The translations under genes were made by a program, and so were the position numbers. Shown piece by piece: positions 10,391 through 22,818 of a stretch of 64,000 nt of DNA. Below the pieces are notes generated by a model. The model had not been told where the DNA came from. It saw only the letters and a list, made by a program, of their open reading frames with translations, and did not search any database. This DNA is from Emiliania huxleyi CCMP1516 (lineage: Eukaryota > Haptophyta > Isochrysidales > Noelaerhabdaceae), in the NCBI RefSeq assembly GCF_000372725.1, contig NW_005194951.1:274104-338103 (forward strand). Reading direction: 5' to 3'. How positions within the stretch are numbered: the stretch's first letter is position 1; every line of letters starts with the position of its first letter.

Positions 10391-11743
10391 GTGTGAGCAG
10401 AAGGGGCACGAGCACGGGCACTACGGGAGCAGAAGCAACAGCAAAAGGTATTGGGCGTTTGGGGGCATTAGTTAAATTGCACGTAACCTAAATTCCAGCC
10501 TAAATTGCATGTCGCTATATGTAGTACTATCTGTGGCCGGTTCAGCCTTTACTTTTTTGGAGGGTAATTGCATTTACGTACTTTTAGCTTAATTAATGGG
10601 AGAAAAGCATGTCCGTCTGCCATGCGCAACGTTTCCGGGTACTGTGGCCCCTTGTGCCCTTGATTGAGCCTTGTACTTTGTCCCTTTTTTTAATATTGGG
10701 GACAGGGGGTGTTCTCTAGGCCCCTAATGGCCCTACGCGCGGCGTGTGCCCACACATGCGGAATCGACCCTGATGAGAATGAGGTGGAGAATATCGTAGC
10801 GAAATCCAAGTGCAAAATAGTGAATAGTTCACCCGATACCACGTTCGGATCGCTCCTCATCGCAAACCCTTTCAGCAGTTCACCCTCGGGTATGTTCGTA
10901 AGAGCTACATACACTGACACACACACTGAAAATGTCTTGGTTTGCCAACAACATACCTTAAACGGAAAATGTCGAACCACCAGCCCGACCGACGCGCACT
11001 ACAGTAAGACCCTATCTGGGCGATTGAGCCTACCCTGGTGGCTTCCCATGGTGTAAACGCGGCGCGATGCACTCGTGGGCCCTGTGCTGCAAGAACAATT
11101 TGCGGACTTGATCGTCTCATTCGCCAGCATAATCGTCGCAGACCTGCGCGTGCTTTGGTCGGTGATGGCGCGAATTCCCATCGCCGGCGTCGACACCCTC
11201 ACGCGCACTAGCGACGCCTTTGTTGTGCTGTGGCAGCCGCACAGTAGGCTGTGTCAACTGTGCAGAGTGTGTGAGCAGCAGAGGAGCTGCTCTCCAGGCT
11301 TCAGGCGCAAAGAGCTGCATGCCATCGAACAAGCGCTGTCGAGGTTCGCCGAGCGCGGCGAAAATCGGGGGACACCGTCACCGACGAGCGCGTTGGACTT
11401 TTCACTCCGGACAAAGACGGCGACACGCACACGAGCTGCGGCCGTGTCGCCGTCATAGCGGCGAGGCGCGGGACCGTCTGTGGCGAAGTGGGTCGCGCGT
11501 CCCCCGATTTCCACGAAAGCGGCGAAGCGCACACGAAAGCGGCCGTGTTTTTTTTGCTTGCCAGCACCCCGTGTTCACAGCCGCTTTCGATACCTCCCAC
11601 CACCCCGTGTTCAAAGATGAGAGGAGCCCCAGGAGCTCCCAGAGCCACGTGACCATAAAGCCGTAGGCGTAGTCGCGCTACGGGCGTGTGAGGGAGGGGA
11701 GGGCGGTGTGGCCGTGCACCGGCGCCGAGACCCCGCAGCGCCG
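10391..11743. other. Intergenic, no gene recognised
   Basis: Contains the upstream region of the hydroxylase gene (with an AT-richer stretch at about 10470-10700) and the 3' flank of the CP12-like gene. Open frames here are short and lack recognisable domains. No RNA gene was seen. Confidence 0.5.
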
Positions 11744-13076
11744 TCAGTTAGCTTTGCCAACGAGCTTCTTGAGGAACTGCTTGACCGCCTTGCGCTTGCG
11801 TCCAGAGGTGATGATCTCCACGGCGGGCGCCGGCGCCGCCACCAGCTCGTCCGCCACCGCCTCCGCCACCGCCTTTGGCTCGCACTCGTCTTCGGACTGG
11901 CACGAATCGATGGCCGCCTACGGTCAGGACGTGCGGCAGCAGGGTTGGACGAGAGGCTAGTCTGTGCGTCGGTGTATCGCTCCCGTGTGGCGCTGTGGCC
12001 GTCTCTCCGCCTCGCTAGCCGCCTCCTGAGAGTCGGGTGTGTCCTGCCATGGCCTGACCGTGTCTTCGCCTACCTCTCTCTAGTCTATACCGCGGCCTGC
12101 AGCTCGCAGAGCGCCTCCTCCAACAGCTGGCAGTTGGAGGGCGTCGAGCCTACCTCGGCAGCGGAGCAGGCCGTGAGCAGCGCCTCCGGAGGCCATGAGC
12201 AGCGCCTCCAGAGCTGCTCGAGAGGAGCCGCTGGCAGTGCTGGGGAGGGGAGACGGCGCCCTCGCTGAGCACGCACTCGCCAAAGAGCCTACACGAGACA
12301 CAGCCGCGCGGGCGGGGGTCCTGCGGGCGGGAGAGCGCACGCGCGCTGCTGCCCCGGGGTGGAAGACGTGATCTGCTCCTCGAGCAAGCCCGCGCCGCTC
12401 GCCGCCTCGCCGGACGTGAGCTTCTTGATCCACACGTTCGCCGCCTCCTTCTGCTCGGGACCAAAGGTCGCCGCCGAGGCTGCAGGGCGCGGAGGGCGAG
12501 GGGCGGTGCGGTCAGTCTTGCTCGTTGACAGGGCGGGCGGGGCACCGCGCACCGCGCAGCTTCGTCGCCGCCTCTTGAATGGCGGTGGGGCCGAGGATGA
12601 GTTCGAACTCCGTGTCCTTGGGCGCGTTGCGCCGAACCTCTACCGCGGAGCTGAGCGCCTCAATCGCCTCGGTAAGCGCCTTGCAGCGGCCGCTCTCGTC
12701 GTCCAGCTGGCACTCCTCAAAGAGAGTCAGTTGCATCTCCATCAGCCCGGAGGCGCTCGCGTCGCCGGCCGAGACCGCCTGCTCAACCCATGCCTGCGCC
12801 TGCTTGCCCTGGGTGACGCCGAAGCGCTTGGCCGCGAGCGTGACCTTCCTGCGCAGGACAAGGACGAAAGGTGCGTGGCAGGCATGGGCGGCTTGCGGCA
12901 AGAGGGTGATGTGCTTACTTCGAAGCCGCTAACAGCGTCTTCTCCTCCTCGGTCGCTGCTACGCACTGCAGCTGCGAAACGCGACGACCACTGCTGACGA
13001 TCGGGACGTGCACGGGCGTTGGCAGCGCGACGAGTGCCGACGCGCCGGCGGCGAAAGCAAGGCACAACGCAAGCAT
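11744..13076 (-). CDS. Plastid-targeted CP12-like cysteine-repeat protein, 6 exons
   Basis: Exons (transcript order): 12919-13076, 12553-12848, 12368-12479, 12260-12288, 12091-12149, 11744-11917, giving 275 residues in one frame. The start MLALCLAFAAGASALV is a signal peptide followed by a basic, Ser-containing stretch, as in bipartite leaders of complex plastids. Two related modules follow. The first reads LTLFEECQLDDESGRCK, with a C-x8-C spacing, then ALTEAIEALSSA, resembling the CP12 core (C-x8-C, AWD-VEEL-like helix). The second is diverged (ITLFGECVLSEG..NC, then LLEEALCELQAA). A third Cys pair, SCQSEDEC, precedes a basic tail ending FLKKLVGKAN. CP12 links GAPDH and phosphoribulokinase; that role here is inferred only. 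Intron 4 is GC-AG, the rest GT-AG. Confidence 0.6.
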
Positions 13077-15444
<2,368 letters not shown>

Positions 15445-15822
15445 CGCGTGGCGCCTCGCGCGCGCGCAACGCGGTTCGAGAGCCTTCAGGCCCCCCATCC
15501 ACAACCCAGGCTACTGCTTACGTGTACGTCGTGGATATGCGTCTCACGCGCGCTGGTCGCTGCCGAGTGGAGTCGCGAGTGCGCACTAGCCCCGAAGTCC
15601 GTGCTTTCGTCGATCGTAATTCGTCGATCGTGTCAGACCGCTCACAAGATACTGTATATCATCAATGTTCAAAACAAGACCAAGGGCAAACGCCGAGCGT
15701 GTGTGTGTGTCTCCCGGCGTGTAGCGTGGAGCCAGATATCCGGTAATATAAGATACAAAAAGGTCAATTTTCTGTCCGTCACGCGGGATGCCAGTATATC
15801 TCTCCCTCGGCTCTAGTATCTC
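15445..15822. other. Convergent intergenic region
   Basis: Lies between the 3' ends of GDH (+) and the methyltransferase (-). It includes a short GTGTGTGT run near 15700 but no gene. Confidence 0.5.
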
Positions 15823-16911
15823 TCAACTGGCGGGGCGCGGCGCCCAAAGGTCGTCCGGCCGCGCGGCCTCGACCGCCGCTTCGCCGCCGCAGTCGGAGCC
15901 GCCCCCCGCCCGCTCCGCGAGGAGCCAATCAAACGCCTCCCTCCCCGTCCGCGCCGCGCCGCGCCGCGCCCAGCAAAAGAGCGTGCAGCCGCTCGCGGCG
16001 CATGGCGTCAGGTGCGTCTCCGAGATCGCGTCCAGGGCGCCCGCCGCGGTCCGCTCCTCGCTGCGAAGGAGCTCAAAGCCTGCAGCCTCTGCGCTCGCCC
16101 GCTGGTGGTCGTCGAGGTGCGCAAAGTTCTCCGAGCGCGCGAAGAGGACGAGCGGCTCCGCACGCTGCGGCTCGATCTCCCCACCTCTCCCCATCTCTCC
16201 CCATCTCTCCGCACGCTGCGGCTCGCTGTCCGCAGCGCCGCCCTCCGTCGAGCAGCCGGCAGGCAACAGCTCGCCCGCAGAGCGGAAGAGGCTCGTCACC
16301 GCCTCCGCGTCGTACGACATCTCACACGCGACGACCAGCAGCGGCGCAGGCCCGGCGTCGCCCTCTCCGCCCGCCCCGAAGTTGCGCTCCACCAGCGCGG
16401 AGAGCGCGCCTCCCTCGTGCACGTCCAGCCGCTCGACAGACGCGAGGCGGCTACCGTTGAGCGAGTCGTTCCGCTGCAGCACCTGCACATTCTCCTCAAA
16501 GCAGTCGGTCGCGACGACGCCGCGCGCAAAGATGTCGCCGCCGAGCGCGGCGGCGACGAGGCTCGCCATCCCGGCGCCGGCGCCGACCTCGAGCAGACCC
16601 ATCGGCCACGGCGGCGGCTCGGCTCTTCGCGACGCAATCGCCAGCGCGACGGCGTGGCCGCCGGGCCAGAGCAGCTTGCCCATCGTGCGGAAGCTACACA
16701 GCTGCATCGAGAGGTGCTCGACCTGCATCCGCAGCGTCGCCGTGTCGGCGAGCAGGCGGCTTCGCATCAGCGAGGCAGGCGGACGACCCACAGCCGGCCG
16801 ATCGACAGTCGGCCTCGGATCGCCGTGCTTGAGCAGCCGCCGCAGCGAGTCGACGTCTCCCGAGGCGATGAGACTCAAGGCGTCCGCGTCCTCCATCCGT
16901 TTGGTCGTCAC
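15823..16911 (-). CDS. Methyltransferase_16-like (protein-lysine methyltransferase family) protein
   Basis: A single 362-residue frame. LWPGGHAVALAI precedes motif I, LLEVGAGAGMASLVAAALGG (SAM-binding glycine loop), and post-I VVATDCFEENVQVLQRN. A later LLVVACEMSYD occupies the position of the DxxY-type motif IV, and LVLFAR the next strand. This order is that of METTL21/METTL22-type enzymes; the substrate is unknown. Residues near the middle contain a 17-codon in-frame insertion flanked by two copies of the coding repeat (SEPQRAE and IEPQRAE; DNA copies at 16156-16174 and 16207-16225 on the plus strand). It resembles the duplications around introns elsewhere here, but it is read through in frame. 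Confidence 0.75.
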   Translation of the reverse strand: MTTKRMEDADALSLIASGDVDSLRRLLKHGDPRPTVDRPAVGRPPASLMRSRLLADTATLRMQVEHLSMQLCSFRTMGKLLWPGGHAVALAIASRRAEPPPWPMGLLEVGAGAGMASLVAAALGGDIFARGVVATDCFEENVQVLQRNDSLNGSRLASVERLDVHEGGALSALVERNFGAGGEGDAGPAPLLVVACEMSYDAEAVTSLFRSAGELLPAGCSTEGGAADSEPQRAERWGEMGRGGEIEPQRAEPLVLFARSENFAHLDDHQRASAEAAGFELLRSEERTAAGALDAISETHLTPCAASGCTLFCWARRGAARTGREAFDWLLAERAGGGSDCGGEAAVEAARPDDLWAPRPAS

Positions 16912-18950
16912 CTGGCGAGCAGAGGCCTTACCTTACCTTACCTTACCTTACCTCGATCCTCGTCCGGGAGCGTCCTGCGACTCCTGGCCCCACTCCGCGA
17001 GCCTTCCCCCCGCCGAGCACCAAAGAGAGCGTGCGTGTGCCTCTCGCCAGATATCGAGCCCTCCGGGAGAATCTCAAGATAGAGAAAAACACAAGGCTCT
17101 CTCACAGTGTGTGTGTGTGTGTGTTAGTGCGGACGTCGCCGCGGCTCGCCTCTGCCGCGGCGGCTGCTGCGCGCACGCGGCGGCGCCGCTCTCTCGCGAG
17201 ACGGCTGGCGACGCGGCTCGCCGCCGACGTACGGTGCGCTCGTCCGACGGTCCGCAGCGTGGCGTGCGCGGCGCTGCGCGCCGCTCTGCGAGCGCTTCTG
17301 CGCCTGCACTGCCTGTCTCTGTTGCTGCTGGTGGTGGTGGTGCTGCTGCTGTTGGTGCAGATGCTGCTGCTGGCGCGGCGCGGCTCTGCGACTGGGCTCG
17401 ACGCGCGCGTCGCGAGCGTCTGACGCGGCGGGCGGCGTCGGGCAGGTGCGCTTCTCTCTCGGGTGGTGGTGGTGCTGCTGCTGCTACCTCACAGCACTGG
17501 ATGTGCGGTTAATGACTGCACTCCAAGTGCTCCAAGTGCGGAGAGGGAGGAGAGAGAGAGAGGAGAACTGGGACCTGTCGTGTGGGTGAACCCTGCCCAG
17601 CCCCCCTCCGTGTCGCGATGCGCTCCCCGCTCCCGTTCCCCTGTGTCCCTGATCGTCCTTCGAATCGTCCTTACATACAAGATCCTGCTCGTGCAGGTGG
17701 GGACCCTGTCCTTTCTCCCACCCCTCGTTTGGCGTGCCCGTTTTATTTATTTATTTAGAGAGAGGAGAGCCTTTGAGCCTTGGCACCAGCCAGGCAGTTG
17801 ATTTGGCCTTGGCACCAGCCTTGGCAGTTGAATTGGCCTTGGCACCAGCCTTGGCAGGCGGGCACGCGGGACATGCACAGGCGCCAAGGGGCGCAGAACC
17901 GACCTAACCCGTCGGAGGTGGGGGGAAGGGAGTCCCGCCGGGTTCCCCTGCGTGAGCGCAAGAGTAACCCCAAGAGGGCTGAAGATGAGCGGTGCGCGCA
18001 GGGGTCGGCGTGGACGGGGCGAGGAACGCGCCGCGCGGGGCGCCGCCTCGCCGGCCCAAGTGGCGCAGAGCGAGGCGGCGAGAACCGAGCGAGCACGTCC
18101 TCGTGAGCCCCGTGGCTCCAACCAGGCCCTTCCTTTTTTTTGAGCTGGTGTGACGCCGCGCGAGCGACGCTCCGAGATCGCCCGAGATAGCGCGGCGCGG
18201 CCCCGAGATCGCCCGAGATAGCGCGAGATCGCCCGAGATCGCGCGGCGCGGCCCGAGGCGAGGTGGATGGGTTGGGAGTGAGGGGGCGGAAGTGTTCAGT
18301 GCGGTAGGATGGTCAGCTCGGGGCGCGTGAGCCGGACTTGGGAGCCGGACGGAGCACTTGGAGCACTTGGAGCACTTGGAGTGCAGTCATTAACCTCACA
18401 TCCAGGGCCGGGGAGCTAAGAAGCGCACCCAGCGGGCCGGATGATCGGTATCGGGCTACGGGCTGGAGAGCCCTGACCCCTAGGGGGAGTGCGCGTTCGT
18501 AGGGAAAGGGCCGTAAAGTAAACACGGGTCTCCGAGGGTTGGCTCCGCGCTCCGGGTTTCCCCTAGCAGCAGACCGCCCCCTCTACTCGGAGCTATAATG
18601 AACACCAGACATGAACACGACACGCATTCTCACACGACGTCACCGCTCAGGGCTCCTTCGCGCGGGGTCCTCATCCTCCCTCCGGAGGAGTCTCCCCTCT
18701 CCTCTGGCGCGGCTGGTGGTGGTGCCGGCCGCTGCGCCAGATTTTTTTGTGCTGAGCACAGGGTTGGTTGTGCCGGGCCGCCCCCGCGAGAGAAACTCGT
18801 CAGTAAAACTCTCGGGCGGCCCGACTGTCAGACAGGCTGGCACGCAGTGGCAAAAGCCCGCGGCTCGTCGCCAAGGAGTTACGAAGAGTTTTTTAACCCC
18901 AGCCACGAGGATTCATAACGCCCAAGCCTCCCTGTCGCCTCTGTTTTTCT
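16912..18950. other. 2-kb intergenic region rich in simple repeats
   Basis: Holds a (CCTTA)n run at about 16928-16955, GT and GGT/GCT runs at 17108-17125 and 17325-17490, and an inverted fragment (17511-17540) of the repeat at 4452/18370. There are three ~32-bp tandem units (GGCCTTGGCACCAGCC) at 17775-17860, CGAGATCGCC-type repeats at 18170-18245, and the second copy of the 4452 family at 18370-18515. No gene is recognised. Confidence 0.65.
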
Positions 18951-19095
18951 TCTTTCCTTAGCACTGGCATTAACACAGAGGCGGACTCCCCCCGCAGCTC
19001 GGGATCACACGATTCCCCTCTCACTGGCCCGCGGCGCCCAAGCCTCGATCTTCTTGGGCAGGCCAGCAGCTGGTTCGACAGGTCCTCTCCGTGGC

Positions 19096-20459
19096 CTAGG
19101 CAGCCGTCGTCGCCCTGGCCCCAGGCAAAGACGTCGCCATCGGCGGTGATGACGAGGCTGTGCGCATCTCCCGCCGAGACTGCGATGACGCGCTGCAGGC
19201 CTCGACCTTCTTGGGCAGCAGCTTGTCCTGCTCGTCGCCGTGGCCCAACCGACCAGCGCCTCCACCACCCCAGCTCCAGACGGCGCCGTCGGCGGTGAGG
19301 GCGAGGTTGTGCGCGGCTCCAGCCGACACAGCGACGACGCGCTGGCCCGCCAACGCCTCGACCTTCTTGGGCAGCAGCTGGCCCTGCTGGTCGCCGTGGC
19401 CCAGCCTGCCATTGCCTCCTGCGCCCCAGCTCCAGACGGCGCCGTCGGCGGTGATGGCGAGGCCGTGCGACCATCCAGCCGCGACAGCGAGGACGCGCTT
19501 GCCAGCCAAGGCCTCAATCTTTTTTGGCAGCAGCTGGCCCTGCTGCTCATCGCCGTGGCCAAGCCGGCCCCAACCTCCACCGCCCCAGCTCCAGACGGCG
19601 CCGTCGGCGGTGATGGCGAGGCTGTGGTTTTCTGCAGCCGACACAGCGACAACGCGCTGCCCCGCCAACGCCTCGACCTGCTTCGGCAGCAGCTGGCCGT
19701 GCTGGTCGCCGTGGCCCAACCGGCCCCAGTCTCCATTGCCCCAGCTCCAGACAGCGCCGTCAGCGGTGAGGGCGACACTGTGCGCGAATCCAGCCGACAC
19801 AACGGCGACGCGCCGCCCTGCGAAGGCCTCGATCTTCTTGGGCAGCAGCTGGAACTGCTGGTCGCCGTGGCCCAGCTTGCCAAAGGCTCCCCAGCCCCAG
19901 CTCCAGACACAGCCGTCAGCGGCGAGGGCGAGGGTGTGATGCGCTGCAGCCGACACGCTCACGGCGCGCTCGCCGCCCAGAAGAGGAGAAGGGAGGCGGG
20001 TCATGTGTTGAGCCGCGTCACGCCCTCGCCGTGCCCGAGCAACCCGGGATTATAAGACGGCGCCGTGCCGCACGACGAGAGCCGCCCCTCGCCGTCGATG
20101 AAGAGGCTGTGAGACTGGCCTGGCGCCACCCTCGCCGGCGGGCTGGCCTCGCACAGCAGCGCCGAATAGCACAGCCACCGCACGGCACAGCCCTCGCCCT
20201 CCGGCAGCGCCGGAAGCTCGAAGCCGCGCTCTTGCGCCCACAAGCGGATGGCCTCTACCGCAAGCGAGGCGTGAAAGAGCAGCGAGACGGCCGCGACGCG
20301 AGCGATGTCGGCGGGGCTGTGGCAGCGAGAGAGGGCGCGCACGAGGAGCTCCGAGGGGAGGTCGAGGAGGCGGGCGGGCGGCGGCGTCTCTGGCGAGGGA
20401 GCGGCTGTGGCGGCGGCGGTGGCGAGGCGGCGCGAGCAGCGGCGCGACGGGGTGGACAT
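19096..20459 (-). CDS. F-box/RCC1-repeat protein with decayed C-terminal end
   Basis: The start at 20459 (MSTPSRRCSRRL) is followed by an F-box at about residues 29-75 (LLDLPSELLVRALSRC, ADIARVAAVSLLF). RCC1 repeats follow with the unit LGHGDQQGQLLPKKVEALAG, RVVAVSAG, LALTADGAVWSWG. The first frame stops at 20001; a 53-nt GT-AG intron (19969-20021, pyrimidine-rich before AG) joins it in phase to the second frame. About six blades are intact. The last is broken: a 7-nt deletion relative to sister repeats after KKVEA shifts frame and gives a stop at 19096. The original frame is still readable onward (VIAVSAGDAHSLVITADG) until a second ~5-nt insertion near 19055. F-box proteins recruit substrates to SCF ubiquitin ligases and RCC1 propellers bind proteins. 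Sequencing error is possible. Confidence 0.75.
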
Positions 20460-21876
20460 CGCGAGAAAAAGACTTTTACGAGCGCCTCCCTCGCACAACA
20501 CTGGGCACGGGACTGGCGCGCACTGGCACTAACACAGGTACACCACGGGAGCCGCCTAAGCGACTCCTGCGAGGGTGGCGAGGCACTTAGTTTCAGCCGC
20601 GGCCCCGCCACCGTCTCGTCTTCTCTGTCCGATTCCGTCGCCATCACCGACGGCGATCCCGTGCCCGACTCCCCGGGCGAGGACGGCGGTCTTGGATCGT
20701 GTCGCCACCCCTCCCCGGGAGGTCGGGCTTTCATTTTCTCTCTGCGTTCTCGCACATGGAGTGCGAGGTATCTCGTCTGTCGCCGTCCCAAACTGTCACT
20801 CCCCTCTCTCCCGGCCGGGGTGGGGCGCGCGCGGGGGGCGGCGGGTGTGCGGCGAGTGTGCGGGATGTCTGTGGGGTGTGGGCCCGAGAGCGATATGCCA
20901 TGTCCGCCTTGCGTTTGTTTCATAACATCGAAGGCTAAGCTCAAAAAGAAAATCTCGGTGGTTGGGGAACTCCTAAGTAGGTAGGTAGGTAGGTCCGAGT
21001 GCAGGTAGGTAGGTAGGTAGAAAGGTGAAGAACAGCCAGGCTCGGACTGGACACCAACGCGGTATGGGTGGACGCTGGACAGATGATGACGACACGCACG
21101 AGCGACAACACAGACACAAACAGGCTCACAAGACACACAGCCAGCTGGCTGCCACACACCCTGAGTCGGCGTACACATAACTCAGGGCCACATCCTCCCT
21201 GTCGCCCCCCCCAGCACTCCACGGTGCCAAGGGCACAAACAAGGGCACAACTCAAACAACAGACGACAGGAAGTGACATGTGAGGCTAGAGCAGCTTGCT
21301 CCACCTCTAGCAATCTCACCGGCCTGCGAGGCACGGACGAGACCGTATGTGGGGTCTAGTGAGGTGTCTTTGGACGCTCTCCTCATGGGCTAGCTGCCTG
21401 CGGCTAGCCCTTCTCCCACTCACAGGCGATGACAATCCAATGTATGAGTGTATGCAAGCTGAGGCGCGTGTGCTAAATCTAGGCCGCACGTCGTGGCACT
21501 ATGACGGAGGTAGACGTGCGGCCGCAGCGCGCCCACCACAGTCTCGGTGTAGCGCGCGTGTTAGCAAGAGAGTTGCGGGGAGAGCCATGCCCGACTTTTC
21601 GGAGGCGAGCCCCACGCCACGGATGCCAGCCGTGCTTTCGCGGGAGTCGTCTCCCAAGCCGCGTCCCGTCAGCACTGTCCCCGAGTGGTCCCGCCTCGGC
21701 GGCACACACTCTCGACCAGGACAGTCCCGCCAACGTGCCATTGCAATAAAAAGAAATGCGGCCATCTGGCGGCGCATCCCTCAGCAGGCGAAAGGGCGCC
21801 GCAGGCGAAAGGGCGCCGCAGGCGAAAGGGCGCCGCTGGGAGGCTCCAACCCCCTGGGCGCATCTAGGCGCTGCAC
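20460..21876. other. Intergenic with dispersed repeats and a tandem before the next gene
   Basis: A ~100-bp repeat at 20491-20590 recurs inverted at 31561-31670. A ~175-bp block at about 21016-21190 is a near copy of 23593-23765, and GTAG-type tetranucleotide runs lie at 20980-21022. Three GGCGAAAGGGCGCCGCA-like units lie at 21785-21838, just before the F-box/cytochrome b5 start. No gene is recognised. Confidence 0.65.
21016..21190 (+). repeat. Dispersed repeat, copy 1 (copy 2 at 23593-23765)
   Basis: Both copies share AAGGTGAAGAACAG, CAGGCTCGGACTGGACACCA and a series of ACACACAGCCAGC-type segments with small indels (about 90% identity by eye), in the same orientation, 2.4 kb apart on either side of the F-box/cytochrome b5 gene. 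A partial relative (GGAAGGTGAAGAACAAAGG) sits near 43870. No coding capacity or terminal repeats were found. Confidence 0.85.
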
Positions 21877-22818
21877 ATGCCGCCCGCGCTCCCGTTGAGC
21901 GGGCCGTCGCTGCACGACATCCTCCCCGCGGACGTGCTCACCCACGTGCTCGCCGCGCTCCCCGAGGCGGACCTGCTCGCCCTCTCGTGCTCTTGCCGCC
22001 TCCTCCACCGGCTCGTCGAGGACCCGGCCGTCTGGCGAGCCTCGATGCGCCGGCGGCACGGCCCGGTCATCGAACGCCTCTTCGGCGACGCGCTTCCCGC
22101 TCCGCCTGCCGGCCGCTCCTGGAGGGAGCACGCACTCGCGTTCGATACCGAGTGGCTCGCGCTGGCCCGCGCGCCGGCCGAGCCGGGCGGCCAGGGACGG
22201 CTTCTTCTACGGATGCGCTCCGAGTGCGCCGCCGCCTGGCCGACGTGGCTTGGCGTCCCCCCGGGCGGCGATCCGCTCTTCACCGTCCGCCTGCCCCTCG
22301 TGCGCACCGCGATCCCCGTCTACTCGCTCATCGCCGCGCCAAAGACGTTTGGGGTGTACGACGCGACGTCGTTCGCCGCCAACCACCCCGGCGGCGGCGC
22401 GCTGATCCACATGGGCATGGCGTGCGCGGGCGACGACTGCACCGACCTCTTCGACGCCGCCAACCACACCGAGCACGCCCGCTCCATCCTCCGAGCCCTC
22501 GTCGTTCCCGGCCTCGAGCAGCTGCCCGAGCCGCCGCCGCTGAAACGGCCGCAGCCGAGCCTGCTGCGCCGCACCGCCGCCAGAGCCGTGGCCGCGCTCC
22601 GCGCGATGCCCCACTCCCTCGCCTGCTTCGCCACGAAGCGCCGCGAGGTTGGGTTTGTCAAGGATGAGGCGCTTGCGGCGGCGCGGCGGGCAGCGGCGGC
22701 GAGGGCGGTGGCGGCGCGGGCGGTGGCGCGGGCGGTGGCGCGGGCGGCGGCGCGGGGCGCGTGCGCCCTGCGCGGAGAGAGGGCCGCGCCAGACGACTGT
22801 GGCGCGGCGTCCTCGTGA
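21877..22818 (+). CDS. F-box/cytochrome b5-like heme-binding fusion protein
   Basis: One 313-residue frame. Residues 8-50 form an F-box (LPADVLTHVLAALPEADLLA, RLVEDPAVWRA). Residues ~145-215 match a cytochrome b5 fold: VYSLIAAPKTFGVYDATSFA, the heme-ligand motif NHPGGG, GDDCTDLFDAANHTEHAR with the second His, then ILRALVVPG. A very Ala/Arg-rich tail (~265-300) encoded by GCGGCG/GGCGGT repeats may be disordered. F-box proteins act as SCF adaptors, and cytochrome b5 domains bind heme or sterol-like ligands. A combined heme-responsive adaptor role is inference. No membrane anchor is visible. Confidence 0.75.
   Translation: MPPALPLSGPSLHDILPADVLTHVLAALPEADLLALSCSCRLLHRLVEDPAVWRASMRRRHGPVIERLFGDALPAPPAGRSWREHALAFDTEWLALARAPAEPGGQGRLLLRMRSECAAAWPTWLGVPPGGDPLFTVRLPLVRTAIPVYSLIAAPKTFGVYDATSFAANHPGGGALIHMGMACAGDDCTDLFDAANHTEHARSILRALVVPGLEQLPEPPPLKRPQPSLLRRTAARAVAALRAMPHSLACFATKRREVGFVKDEALAAARRAAAARAVAARAVARAVARAAARGACALRGERAAPDDCGAASS

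Noticed and set aside
15788..17512. 574-residue plus-strand open frame
   Set aside because: It is the antisense shadow of the methyltransferase gene plus Arg/Ser-rich low-complexity sequence; no domain.
20001..20004. Bacterial-style ATGA stop/start overlap between F-box and RCC1 frames
   Set aside because: A 53-nt GT-AG intron joins both frames in phase and RCC1 units continue across it; this is a eukaryotic spliced gene.
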